Assembly (NCBI GenBank): GCA_945898055.1 | Contig: CAMDGV010000008.1 | Coordinates: 30,271 to 94,270, forward strand | Length of the DNA stretch: 64,000 bases | Source: Akkermansia muciniphila | GTDB lineage: Bacteria > Verrucomicrobiota > Verrucomicrobiia > Limisphaerales > UBA9464 | Direction: 5' to 3' | Shown: in pieces, positions 25,273 to 33,641 of the stretch | Position numbering within the stretch: the first letter of the stretch is position 1 | Layout of the letters: every line of letters starts with the position of its first letter | The notes under the pieces: model-generated | The model's database searches: none | Seen by the model: only the letters and a program-made list of their open reading frames with translations | What the model was told of the DNA's origin: nothing | Made by a program: the position numbers and the translations under genes

Positions 25273-26250
25273 ATGAAGAACTCACTTGAAACTCGTCTCG
25301 GACTTTTCTTTGCCTTGGTCGTTGTCGCTGCCTTTATCCTCTTCGAATTCGTCGGGGCCCAACGCTATTTTACCAAGACTATTTCCATTCGCACTCGCTT
25401 CAAAACCGCTGGTGACATTAAAGCCGGTGATCCGGTAAAACTAGCGGGCGTGGACATTGGAACGGTCCGCACGGTCCGGATAGCCGAGGGCAAGGTGGAG
25501 GTTCTTATGGATATCAATTCCATCGCCACGAAGGAGGTTCATACGGATAGCAAAGCTTCCATCAAATTTACCGGTCTGATGGGGCAAAACTTTATCGCCA
25601 TTGACTTTGGTTCCTCAACCTCCCCAGTCATTACCGCCAACTCGATGCTGGAACCACTCGAACAACCGGATCTCGCCGCTATAATGGCTAAGCTCGAGAC
25701 GGCAGCAGAAGGAATACAAAACATGACCAAGAGCTTCACTGGCGAAGACTTTGGCAAACTTCTCGGACCTCTGACCGAACTAGTGAAAGACAACCAGCCT
25801 CGGATCGCCTCGATTCTCGGTAATCTTGAAAATTTAACCACCTCGCTTAATGAGGGTAAAGGGACATTGGGCCGCCTGTTGAAAGAGGACACGCTCTATT
25901 CCAACACCCTACTCGCTGTTACCAACCTGATGAGCACGACCGATGATCTCAAACTAACCCTTGCCGATACACGCCGGGTCATCAACGGCCTTAACGAGGG
26001 GAAAGGTACGATGGGTCGGTTGCTGGCTGATGAATCCTTGTTCCGTGAGGCCACCAATATGATGACCCACTTGCGGCAGATCAGCGAAAAGATGAATCGA
26101 GGGAATGGCACCGTTGGCCAACTCATCAATGACGATGCCTTCCTGCGTAATCTGAAGTTGACCCTGCAAAAAGTGGAAAGAGCCACGGAAACACTGGAGG
26201 ACGCCGGCCCCTTACAGGTGATCGGAACCGCCGCGGGCAGTATTTTCTAA
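25273..26250 (+). CDS. MCE/MlaD-family lipid-binding protein with GTxGxL repeats
   Basis: It has 325 residues and one N-terminal membrane helix (LGLFFALVVVAAFILFEFV), then an MCE domain (FKTAGDIKAGDPVKLAGVDIGTV to FTGLMGQNFIAIDFG, residues ~40-120). The C-terminal half is helical and contains three spaced copies of a motif: LNEGKGTLGRLLKEDTLY, LNEGKGTMGRLLADESLF and MNRGNGTVGQLINDDAFL. MCE proteins form hexameric rings that move lipids between the membranes, with the MlaE permease and MlaF ATPase. Here those two genes lie 29 kb away (54.5-56.1 kb), so the complex is genetically split, or this is a separate paralogue. Confidence 0.9.
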   Translation: MKNSLETRLGLFFALVVVAAFILFEFVGAQRYFTKTISIRTRFKTAGDIKAGDPVKLAGVDIGTVRTVRIAEGKVEVLMDINSIATKEVHTDSKASIKFTGLMGQNFIAIDFGSSTSPVITANSMLEPLEQPDLAAIMAKLETAAEGIQNMTKSFTGEDFGKLLGPLTELVKDNQPRIASILGNLENLTTSLNEGKGTLGRLLKEDTLYSNTLLAVTNLMSTTDDLKLTLADTRRVINGLNEGKGTMGRLLADESLFREATNMMTHLRQISEKMNRGNGTVGQLINDDAFLRNLKLTLQKVERATETLEDAGPLQVIGTAAGSIF

Positions 26251-26304
26251 ACAAAATTCAGAGACTGACAGCGTTGAACGGCTCTCCAAAGACCACTGGC
26301 GCCC

Positions 26305-26910
26305 ATGAATGTGTTTCAACTACGTTCGGTCGAGGAACCAAGGTGCCTCTCTCTCGGCCACGGTTTAACGACACTTGGTCAAACGATCGGTAACACGTTT
26401 GTTCTCAACAACGCCTCCATCTCGGGACATCATTGCGAGATTGAGATCGCCGATCAAGAAGTGAGAGTCCGCGATCTTCAGTCGACTAACGGAACATTTA
26501 TTAATGACCTCCCGATTACTGAAGCGATCCTTAGCCCTGGGCAAATCCTGCAACTTGGGTCCTTACAATTCCAATTAGAATGTACCGAAGTAACCATCGC
26601 CGTTCCCTCCCTCTCCCAGCCGGTTAGAGAAGAAAAAGGCCCCCTCCTGCTGGCCAATGGTGCATTGGCTTGTTCAATTTTCCCTAACCTCCCAGCGACA
26701 GTCGCCTGCGACCACTGCAAAAAGCCTTACCACCTCAGCGCTCTGCGAATCATCCGATTGGCTTCAGCGAAACGAAAAAAACCGCTGTTTTTTTGCCCCG
26801 CCTGCAACGGTCAGTGCCATGCCTTGTTCGAAATCGATGACCCTAGGGGATCCTTCCTCAGTGAGTTACCGAAGAAAATCGTCTCAGGAATTCGACACCT
26901 CTTTCGCTGA
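26305..26910 (+). CDS. FHA-domain protein with C-terminal zinc ribbon
   Basis: It has 201 residues. The FHA domain (about 18-85) shows the phosphothreonine-binding residues in SISGHHCEIEI (SxxH) and LQSTNGTFINDLPI (STNG). After a short linker, four cysteines in two pairs (CDHCKKPYH near 137 and FCPACNGQC near 165) form a probable zinc ribbon. It starts 54 bases after the MCE gene and is likely co-transcribed. Inferred: a phosphopeptide-dependent scaffold. No Ser/Thr kinase is in the window. Confidence 0.85.
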   Translation: MNVFQLRSVEEPRCLSLGHGLTTLGQTIGNTFVLNNASISGHHCEIEIADQEVRVRDLQSTNGTFINDLPITEAILSPGQILQLGSLQFQLECTEVTIAVPSLSQPVREEKGPLLLANGALACSIFPNLPATVACDHCKKPYHLSALRIIRLASAKRKKPLFFCPACNGQCHALFEIDDPRGSFLSELPKKIVSGIRHLFR

Positions 26911-26912
26911 TC

Positions 26913-28175
26913 TCACTCCCCACTTCGTAATACTTCCAAAATATTAATCCCCCGAAGTATAAACAGACGTCGGATCGTATCCTCAATCAGATTGTTGGGA
27001 CAACTCGCACCGGCGGTTATCCCGACCGTTATGGGCCCCTCGAGTCGATACCAGTCGGACGTCAGTTGCTCAATTGCATCGTGCTGATTCCAATGACGAA
27101 TCGCCGCCGGTGATTCCATCATCGCCGCATTCCGAATGAAATAAGTGGGTAACACTTTCTCCCCCATTTCAGCTAAATGAGAGGTGTTAGAGGAATTATA
27201 CCCACCAACAACGATCAGCAAATCCATGGGGTCACGCAGCATCTTCTCCAAGGCATCTTGCCGGTCTTGTGTTGCTCCGCAAATCGTATCGAAAAAACGG
27301 AAATGCGCGACCACGTTTTCTATCCCATACCGGGTCTCCATCGCGCGCCGAAATCGGCGTTGAACCTCCTCGGTTTCACCCCGCAACATGGTCGTCTGAT
27401 TCGCTACACCCACGGTCAATAGGTGAAGGTCCGGATCGAACCCTGTGGAATAAGCCCCTTTGAATTTCTCGAGAAATTCTACCCGATCTCCTCCGCGCAA
27501 AATGTAGTCACAAACATAATCCGTCTCCTCCAAAGTAAACACCACCAGATAGTGCCCCGTCCCATACGCGGTCGCTTGAGACGTCGTGGCCTTGGTCTCT
27601 TCATGCCGCGCTTTACCATGAATAATACTGGTCACTGCCTCACGACTGTATTGTTGAACTCGCTTCCAGACACTCATGACATCGCCGCAGGTCGTGTCTA
27701 CGGTCTGGCAACCGAAGGCTTCAATCCGTTTGCGGGTGAGCACCTCCGTCCCAAAAGCGGGAATGATCACCACATCCTCGGAAATTAAATGCAACCCCGC
27801 CAATTCTTCGTCGGTTGGCTTCGGTGAAATACTCACAATACCCAACCCACGGATCTGATCGTTGACTTCCGGATTATGAATAATCTCGCCCAATAAAAAA
27901 ATGCGAGTTGGCGAGGGAAAGACAGTTCGCGCCGCATAGGCTAAATCAATCGCTCTCTCTACCCCGTAACAAAAACCAAACTCCTTGGCCAAACGAATGG
28001 TCAATCCTCCATGGGAAAACTGGCCGCCCGTAGCCCTTAATCGTTCCACTAACTCAGATCGAAAATGTTTAACGACCTGCGCCGCTACCGAAGCCATCAC
28101 ATCAGGACGACGCAGATTCAGTTTCTTCTTCGGTTGAGGCGACCCTCCCGCGGTCGCCGGCGCTTCAATAGACAT
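26913..28175 (-). CDS. ispH: 4-hydroxy-3-methylbut-2-enyl diphosphate reductase (long form)
   Basis: It has 420 residues, against ~310 in E. coli. The three cysteines for the iron-sulfur cluster are C69 (EFGFCYGVERAID), C163 (TTCGDVMSVWKRV) and C392 (GASCPNNLIEDTIRRL). The substrate-site wording is seen in LGEIIHNPEVND, IHGKARHEET, TYFIRNA and the final TAGASCPNN. The N-terminal extension of ~60 residues and internal insertions resemble the plant/cyanobacterial type. The enzyme makes IPP and DMAPP in the last MEP-pathway step. It is convergent with the FHA gene (2-base gap) and downstream of agmatine deiminase. Confidence 0.94.
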   Translation of the reverse strand: MSIEAPATAGGSPQPKKKLNLRRPDVMASVAAQVVKHFRSELVERLRATGGQFSHGGLTIRLAKEFGFCYGVERAIDLAYAARTVFPSPTRIFLLGEIIHNPEVNDQIRGLGIVSISPKPTDEELAGLHLISEDVVIIPAFGTEVLTRKRIEAFGCQTVDTTCGDVMSVWKRVQQYSREAVTSIIHGKARHEETKATTSQATAYGTGHYLVVFTLEETDYVCDYILRGGDRVEFLEKFKGAYSTGFDPDLHLLTVGVANQTTMLRGETEEVQRRFRRAMETRYGIENVVAHFRFFDTICGATQDRQDALEKMLRDPMDLLIVVGGYNSSNTSHLAEMGEKVLPTYFIRNAAMMESPAAIRHWNQHDAIEQLTSDWYRLEGPITVGITAGASCPNNLIEDTIRRLFILRGINILEVLRSGE

Positions 28176-28241
28176 GTCGCAGGAGAGGCTAACTACCCAA
28201 TAGACTTCGTCGAGAATTCAGTGAAAGAAGAGCCAAGAACC

Positions 28242-29297
28242 TCAACCCATTGGTTCCTGTTGGGAGATGCAATGGAAGGATCCCAATCCCCAGATTAACT
28301 TTGTAGAATCAATGCCGACAACCCGATGCCGAGGAAATACCGATCGGAGAATTTCCAGGGCCAGCGCATCGTTGAAATGTCGATACGTCGGCATTATCAC
28401 ACGTTCGTTCGCTATGTAAAAATTAGCGTAACTCGCCGGCAATCTCTGCCCCTCGCACTCCACGACCCCTGGCATCGGCAACTCCACAATCCTTAACGGA
28501 CGCCCGTCTTGATCTGCCATGGTTTTCAAGCGGGCTAAATTGTCCTGCAATAGGCCAAAGTTCTCATCGCAAGGATCATCCTCAACCACGGTTACCACCG
28601 TTCGCGAATCCACAAATCGGGTGAGATCATCAATATGACCATCGGTATCGTCGCCTACAATTCCGTCTCCCAACCAAAGTATATGGTTTATCCCAAGCGA
28701 TTCTTTGAGCTGTGTCTCAATCTGATTGCGGGTCAAATGAGGGTTCCGATTCGGATTCAGCAGGCACGCCTCGGTGGTAATCAAGGTCCCGGCTCCATTC
28801 ACCTCGATGGAACCGCCCTCCATAATGATTTCTGGAGAAAACAAAGGTAACGATCGCAATTTAGCCACCTGTTGCGGCACGGCATCGTCCAAATCGAAGG
28901 GTGGATATTTGCCTCCCCAAGCATTGTAACCCCAATCGACCACGGCTCTCTCTCGATTACCTTCCCGATCTCTCACCAGAAAAGTCGGACCGTGATCACG
29001 ACACCAAGGCTCGTACGCTGGGAAAAAATGGAACCGAACACGTTGCAAAGGAACCTGCCGCTCCCTCAATAACTCTCGAACCCAGTCAGCCATTGCAGCG
29101 TCCCAGACGTTAATATTGACCTCCTCCACTTCGACGAGTTGTCGGATAAACTCCGCGTAAACCGGAGGCACAGTCTCGTACTTGTCCGGAAAACTAATTC
29201 CCTCAGGCCTCGGCCAAGTCAACCAAGTCGACGCATGGGGTTCCCATTCCGCCGGCATTCGGTAGCCAAGCTCCGCAGGGGTAGCCTTCTTTTTCAT
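28242..29297 (-). CDS. aguA: Agmatine deiminase / peptidyl-arginine deiminase family
   Basis: It has 351 residues. Catalytic blocks are WCRDHGPTFLV (aspartate binding the guanidinium), GIVGDDTDGHIDDLTRFVD (histidine and aspartate) and the terminal WGLGSFHCISQQEP with the nucleophile C343. MPAEWEPHASTWLTWP is the family's opening. Known reaction: agmatine to N-carbamoylputrescine plus ammonia, part of putrescine synthesis. No N-carbamoylputrescine amidase (aguB) is adjacent, which is unusual, as the two are often paired. Confidence 0.93.
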   Translation of the reverse strand: MKKKATPAELGYRMPAEWEPHASTWLTWPRPEGISFPDKYETVPPVYAEFIRQLVEVEEVNINVWDAAMADWVRELLRERQVPLQRVRFHFFPAYEPWCRDHGPTFLVRDREGNRERAVVDWGYNAWGGKYPPFDLDDAVPQQVAKLRSLPLFSPEIIMEGGSIEVNGAGTLITTEACLLNPNRNPHLTRNQIETQLKESLGINHILWLGDGIVGDDTDGHIDDLTRFVDSRTVVTVVEDDPCDENFGLLQDNLARLKTMADQDGRPLRIVELPMPGVVECEGQRLPASYANFYIANERVIMPTYRHFNDALALEILRSVFPRHRVVGIDSTKLIWGLGSFHCISQQEPMG

Positions 29298-29328
29298 CGA
29301 GAACTTAGGAAAGGGAATCGGAAAGTGC

Positions 29329-29946
29329 TCAAACTGAATCCCAATGTGACAACACCCATGGAACTGTCACGGCCGGATCACTATGAATCCAAGCCGTCCA
29401 ACCCCGTTGCAACCCTGCTTCCACGTTCTCACTTCGATCATCTAAATAGAGCAACTCCTCGCCTCGCAACCCTGTCAATGCTTCCAATGCTTCGTAAATC
29501 GGTGGGGCCGGTTTCATCGACCGAATTTCATAAGAAAGAATCTCCCCAGTGAAGGTTCGGTAAAAGGGGAAATCCTTTCGCACAGAACGAATTGCAAGTC
29601 CGTTTGTATTCGAAAAAACAAAGGTGGGAACCCCTCTCGCCACCAAGAGTTGGTGTAATCCTACCATCTCCGCAATCGGAGTGAAGATCGCCCCGAACCA
29701 CTCAGCGAAGGTCTCCATGGATCCTGTAAATCCTGTCAGTGCCACCACCGATTCATAGAACTCTTGATCGGTCATCAACCCAGACTCGTAGCGATGCAGT
29801 AAGGGAGACTGATTCACCACCTCCAAAAAAGCGGTGCTTTCCATTCGACTATAAGGCGCACAGCGACGGGCAAAAATGCCAAAATCGAAGTCGAGCAATA
29901 CTTTGCCCAAATCAAAAATAACGGCTTTCGGAACAGTTTTTTTCAT
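29329..29946 (-). CDS. HAD-IA family phosphatase (YihX-like)
   Basis: It has 205 residues. Motif I is VIFDLGKVLLDFD (nucleophile aspartate; the second acidic residue is replaced, as in YihX-type HADs), motif II VFSNTNG, the motif III lysine in RSMKPAPPIYEAL and motif IV LYLDDRSENVEAG. The cap is the small helical type. The substrate is probably a sugar phosphate or nucleotide; this cannot be decided. Its start overlaps the recR stop by four bases, so it is translationally coupled to the DNA-repair gene. Confidence 0.88.
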   Translation of the reverse strand: MKKTVPKAVIFDLGKVLLDFDFGIFARRCAPYSRMESTAFLEVVNQSPLLHRYESGLMTDQEFYESVVALTGFTGSMETFAEWFGAIFTPIAEMVGLHQLLVARGVPTFVFSNTNGLAIRSVRKDFPFYRTFTGEILSYEIRSMKPAPPIYEALEALTGLRGEELLYLDDRSENVEAGLQRGWTAWIHSDPAVTVPWVLSHWDSV

Positions 29947-30551
29947 TGAAATTCACGTCTCCCTTCCATCGCTCGACTGAGGGTTAACTCGTCGACAAAG
30001 TCCAACCCCGCGCCCGCCGGCAATCCTTGAGCTAAACGGGTGATGCGAACCCCTTTATTCCCGAGGCGTTTAAGTAAATAATGAGCGGTTGCGTCTCCCT
30101 CGACATCCCCAGAAAGTGCCAACACTACCTCTTGGAATCCTTCGGAAACTAATCGCTCCTCGAGTAAAGCAATGCGCAACTCCTCAGGCCCAATTCCATC
30201 TAAGGGACTTAATTTTCCCCCAAGGACATGGTAGCGGCCTTGAAAAGCCCCCGTTCGTTCAAAGGACAGGACATCCGTGGGGCGTTCAACCACGCAAACC
30301 ACAGAACTATCGCGGCGCGATCCAGAACACAAGAAACAGGGTTGCTGTTCGGTTAACCCGCCACACCGATCGCATAGAGCCACTCGCGCTCGGGCCAAAG
30401 TAACGGCCTCAGCAAGACTCTGAGCAACACCCGCATCCGTCTGCACAAGATACAACGCCAAGCGCAATGCCGATCGCGGTCCAATACTGGGCAACCCCTT
30501 CAACGCAGTCACTAAGGCCTCCAAGGGTGGCGGTAATCTGGTCATCGCCAA
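29943..30551 (-). CDS. recR: Recombination protein RecR
   Basis: It has 202 residues, standard length. There is an N-terminal helix-hairpin-helix (LPSIGPRSALRLALYL), a four-cysteine zinc finger (CDRCGGLTEQQPCFLCSG), a Toprim domain (VVCVVERPTDVLSFERTG to LALSGDVEGDATAHYLLKRL) and a C-terminal RITRLAQGLPAGAGLDFVDELTLSRAMEGRRE. It acts with RecO/RecF in gap repair. The order dnaX, ybaB-type, recR is the widely conserved cluster. ATG 30551 is 17 bases after the upstream stop. Confidence 0.97.
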   Translation of the reverse strand: MAMTRLPPPLEALVTALKGLPSIGPRSALRLALYLVQTDAGVAQSLAEAVTLARARVALCDRCGGLTEQQPCFLCSGSRRDSSVVCVVERPTDVLSFERTGAFQGRYHVLGGKLSPLDGIGPEELRIALLEERLVSEGFQEVVLALSGDVEGDATAHYLLKRLGNKGVRITRLAQGLPAGAGLDFVDELTLSRAMEGRREFQ

Positions 30552-30568
30552 GATCGATGAGGCTGCGC

Positions 30569-30880
30569 CTAGAACATTCCAGGGATGGCAAATCCCTGAG
30601 TCACTGAGCCCATTTCTTTGCTGGAGAGCTCGCGAGCTTTACTAATGCCCTCATTGACCGCCTTCAGAATCAGTTCCTCGAGAAAAACCATGTCATCCTT
30701 ACTCACCGCGTCTGGATTGATCTTGATCGCAGTGATCGATCCATCACCGGAAAAGGTAACGCAAACCGTCCCACCGCCGGCGCTGGTTTCGATGCTTTTT
30801 TGCGCGAGGGCAACCTGAACGGACTCCATCTGTTGCTGGATCCGTTGAGCTTGCCTCATGAGTTTTCCTACGCTGCTCAT
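30569..30880 (-). CDS. YbaB/EbfC-family nucleoid-associated protein
   Basis: It has 103 residues. The pattern is KLMRQAQRIQQQMESVQVAL, then VCVTFSGDGSITAIKINPDAV and LEELILKAVNEGISKARELS. It forms a dimer with a tweezer shape that binds DNA. It lies between dnaX and recR, as in most bacteria, so regulation is probably shared with DNA replication and repair genes. Confidence 0.96.
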   Translation of the reverse strand: MSSVGKLMRQAQRIQQQMESVQVALAQKSIETSAGGGTVCVTFSGDGSITAIKINPDAVSKDDMVFLEELILKAVNEGISKARELSSKEMGSVTQGFAIPGMF

Positions 30881-30976
30881 ATCAATTCAAAAACAACCGA
30901 CACTTTGTTTCATCCTGACCTTCCTCAGAAATATCTGAAAATTCGCACTTGGGCAATTCCTGCGACGAGAGAAATG

Positions 30977-32776
30977 TCAATTACCTCTCTGTCCCTCGGA
31001 GGGGCCTCGAACCTCAATGATCCGCCCTTTAAAGATATCTAAAGCCTGCTTCACCAAGGGATCGTCTTGAAACTCGTCCATACTGAGAACGATTGGAACA
31101 ACAACCTTGGGTCTATTTTCCGGCAATCGAGGTTCCACGGACGCCGGTTTCTTTGCTTCCCGAACCGCTGGGGGCGCTATCACTAGAGGCGGACCTGAAA
31201 CGGCTTCGGTTTGAATAAAACGAATCCCCATCGACTCCCCGGTCACGGCCGCTAGTGCCGCCTTCAAACCTACTAGATTCCGAGGCGTATCAATGCACAC
31301 GTCTGAGGGATGAGAGAGGGTCAAAACCCCTTTCACCAGAGAGGTCACTGAACACTGCGCCAAGGTCGTCCGCAGAAACCCTTCGGAGACCGGAAGTTCG
31401 GCCAGCAAAGCGGTCCAAATCCCAACTAAATCCTTAAGATCCACCTTGGGCCGAACCGATAAAGTCTCAGGCACCACGACCGGAATCGGAGACGCCCGAA
31501 TTTCTTCATGCACGGCCACGAAGGGAACCGCAGGCGCTGGAACCGGACTCGATGCGAGTGGAACCAAGGGAACAATCAGCGGGCGCGACGACCCAGCGAC
31601 GGCCAGCGGTACTTCAACCACAGGAGACGGGCCCGCCTGATCCCGCAAAAGCCGCAATTGCTTCAAAACTGCGTCCAGAGACATTTCTGAACGAGCCTGA
31701 ACGGCTTTCAATAGGGTCACTTCTAAAAATATGCGTTTCGAAGCCACCTCCCGGATTCGTCCTTCAGCTCCACTCAACACCTGCATAATTCGAGTCAAAG
31801 CATCGGTATCTACCTTGGAGGATTGTTCTCGAAGAGCAGACAATTCAGCTTCGCTTACCTCGATCAAGGTGGTGTCCCCACGCCCCACCAGAAACAACAA
31901 GAGGTTGCGAAAATGATTCAATAAATCTGACAGCAAACGCCCGAGATCTTTGCCAGATTTAGCCAATAAATCGAGTTGCCCAAGCACACTTCGATTATCC
32001 CCGGAAAGGATCGCCCCAGCTAAATCCAGAAGCTGCGCGCGCGCTGCGAGACCAAACATCGAAAGTACATCGGTCTCAACAATCCGATTGCCACAAAAAC
32101 TGATCAATTGATCCAAAGTGGACTCGGCATCTCGCATCCCTCCATCGGCTCCCCGAGCAATGGCGTGTAGTGCGGCTTCGTCTGCAATCACCCCTTCCTG
32201 TTGCGCTATCCAAGCAAGATGCTTTACAATCAATGCTGAGGGAATCCGCCGCAAATCGAAGCGCTGGCACCGACTCAAAATCGTTGGTAACACTTTCTCT
32301 GGATCGGTCGTCGCAAAAATAAATTTCACGTGAGCCGGAGGCTCTTCCAATGTCTTGAGCAACGCATTAAAGGCCGCAGTCGACAGCATATGAACCTCGT
32401 CAATAATGTAGACTTTGAAACGACCGGTCGCCGGCGCAAATCGAGCGGTATCGCGCAGATCACGGACCTGCTCTACACCATTGTTAGACGCTCCATCAAT
32501 CTCAAGGACGTCCAATGATCGACCCTCCGTGATCTCCTTTACTCTCGGATCTGTCTCGGCAAACTCCGCTTTCGGTCCATCGGTGCAATTTAAGGCCTTG
32601 GCAAAAATGCGCGCCAAAGTGGTCTTACCGGTGCCACGCGGACCACAAAAAAGATAGCCATGCGCAATTCGCCCCGCCCGAATTGCATTGGCTAAGGTCA
32701 GGGTGACGTGTTCTTGCCCTACAACATCCTCGAACCGCTGCGGACGATATTTACGCGCAATGACCTGATAGCTCAC
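30977..32776 (-). CDS. dnaX: DNA polymerase III subunits gamma/tau
   Basis: It has 599 residues. Walker A is GPRGTGKTTLAR (from 45), then VLEIDGASNNGVEQVRDL, VYIIDEVHMLSTAAFNALLKTLEEPP and the sensor LSRCQRF, all standard clamp-loader ATPase motifs. Domain III follows to ~360, then a long proline/valine-rich linker and a tau-like C-terminal region (~440-580). The zinc module normally inserted after the P-loop (four cysteines) is missing: after ALNC the sequence reads TDGPKAEFAETDPRVKEI with no further cysteine. A programmed frameshift signal for gamma was not seen. Confidence 0.95.
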   Translation of the reverse strand: MSYQVIARKYRPQRFEDVVGQEHVTLTLANAIRAGRIAHGYLFCGPRGTGKTTLARIFAKALNCTDGPKAEFAETDPRVKEITEGRSLDVLEIDGASNNGVEQVRDLRDTARFAPATGRFKVYIIDEVHMLSTAAFNALLKTLEEPPAHVKFIFATTDPEKVLPTILSRCQRFDLRRIPSALIVKHLAWIAQQEGVIADEAALHAIARGADGGMRDAESTLDQLISFCGNRIVETDVLSMFGLAARAQLLDLAGAILSGDNRSVLGQLDLLAKSGKDLGRLLSDLLNHFRNLLLFLVGRGDTTLIEVSEAELSALREQSSKVDTDALTRIMQVLSGAEGRIREVASKRIFLEVTLLKAVQARSEMSLDAVLKQLRLLRDQAGPSPVVEVPLAVAGSSRPLIVPLVPLASSPVPAPAVPFVAVHEEIRASPIPVVVPETLSVRPKVDLKDLVGIWTALLAELPVSEGFLRTTLAQCSVTSLVKGVLTLSHPSDVCIDTPRNLVGLKAALAAVTGESMGIRFIQTEAVSGPPLVIAPPAVREAKKPASVEPRLPENRPKVVVPIVLSMDEFQDDPLVKQALDIFKGRIIEVRGPSEGQRGN

Positions 32777-32834
32777 TGGATCCTCTCGTTTAACGGTAAA
32801 AATTTACTTTTAAAAATGTCTCAAACCGACTCCT

Positions 32835-33641
32835 TTAACCGGCATAACGCCGAAGATACTTAATAGCGATATCAAGGTCATCAGGCCAAGGAGCCGTAAT
32901 ATCTAAGGGACCTGTCCCGTCTGGATGTGCCATCACAAGACGCCATGCGTGCAAAGCGAGCGAAGGAGTCAAAGGACGTTCCACGGCTCCAGGTTTTAAT
33001 CGGTAAGCTCGTTTAAATGAGGACAGGTACAAACGCTTACCCTCGCCGTAATCATCATCGCCAAAAAGCGGGTATCCTGTCGATTTAAGATGAACTCGAA
33101 CCTGATGGTTCCGACTGGTTACCGAACGGCATTCCACCAAGGAAACCCCGCGAAAGCGTTTCAAGACCGTAAACCGAGTGAGCGCCGGTTTCCCCTCACG
33201 AGACCATCTCATCAATTGAGGTTCACGAATATCCGGTGCTAAACGCAGGTCGACCTCAAAGGTATCCTCCTCAGGCACACCCTGGATCAAGCCCACCGAT
33301 ACTTTCTCTGGGTTAGGGGTCCCAAACTGGTTCGCCAAGTTAATAAGCGCCGCTTTATCCCGTGCCAACACGATCACCCCAGAAGTCTCGTAATCCAATC
33401 GATGCGCATTGGCTAGATAGGTCAAACCACGCTGTACCGCCCAAGGAGCGCTCCGCTCAATCTCCTTGTGGAGAAGCCCCATGAGGTTTGGTTTCTCCAA
33501 ATCATAGCGATTCGGAGAGGTCAATAATCCCGCAGGTTTAGATACCGCCAAAAGACGGCAATCCTCGTGCAGAATGGGCACCTCCCACTTTTCACCTGTC
33601 GCCGGCCAATTCAGACGAATGACCGCTTTAACCGACTTCAT
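32835..33641 (-). CDS. RluA-family pseudouridine synthase
   Basis: It has 268 residues. The catalytic aspartate is in AHRLDYETSGVIVLAR. The flanking blocks LAVSKPAGLLTSP, TRFTVLKRFRGVSLVECR, NHQVRVHLKSTGYPLFGDDDYG and LALHAWRL are all RluA-type. No N-terminal S4 domain is present, so an RluA/TruC-like substrate (23S rRNA or tRNA) is likelier than RluD. Its start overlaps the stop of the PpiD-like gene by four bases. Confidence 0.93.
   Translation of the reverse strand: MKSVKAVIRLNWPATGEKWEVPILHEDCRLLAVSKPAGLLTSPNRYDLEKPNLMGLLHKEIERSAPWAVQRGLTYLANAHRLDYETSGVIVLARDKAALINLANQFGTPNPEKVSVGLIQGVPEEDTFEVDLRLAPDIREPQLMRWSREGKPALTRFTVLKRFRGVSLVECRSVTSRNHQVRVHLKSTGYPLFGDDDYGEGKRLYLSSFKRAYRLKPGAVERPLTPSLALHAWRLVMAHPDGTGPLDITAPWPDDLDIAIKYLRRYAG

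Noticed and set aside
32777..32834. Small SRP RNA near dnaX
   Set aside because: Such RNAs sit near dnaX in some bacteria, but this 58-base gap is too short and lacks the GGAA tetraloop domain.
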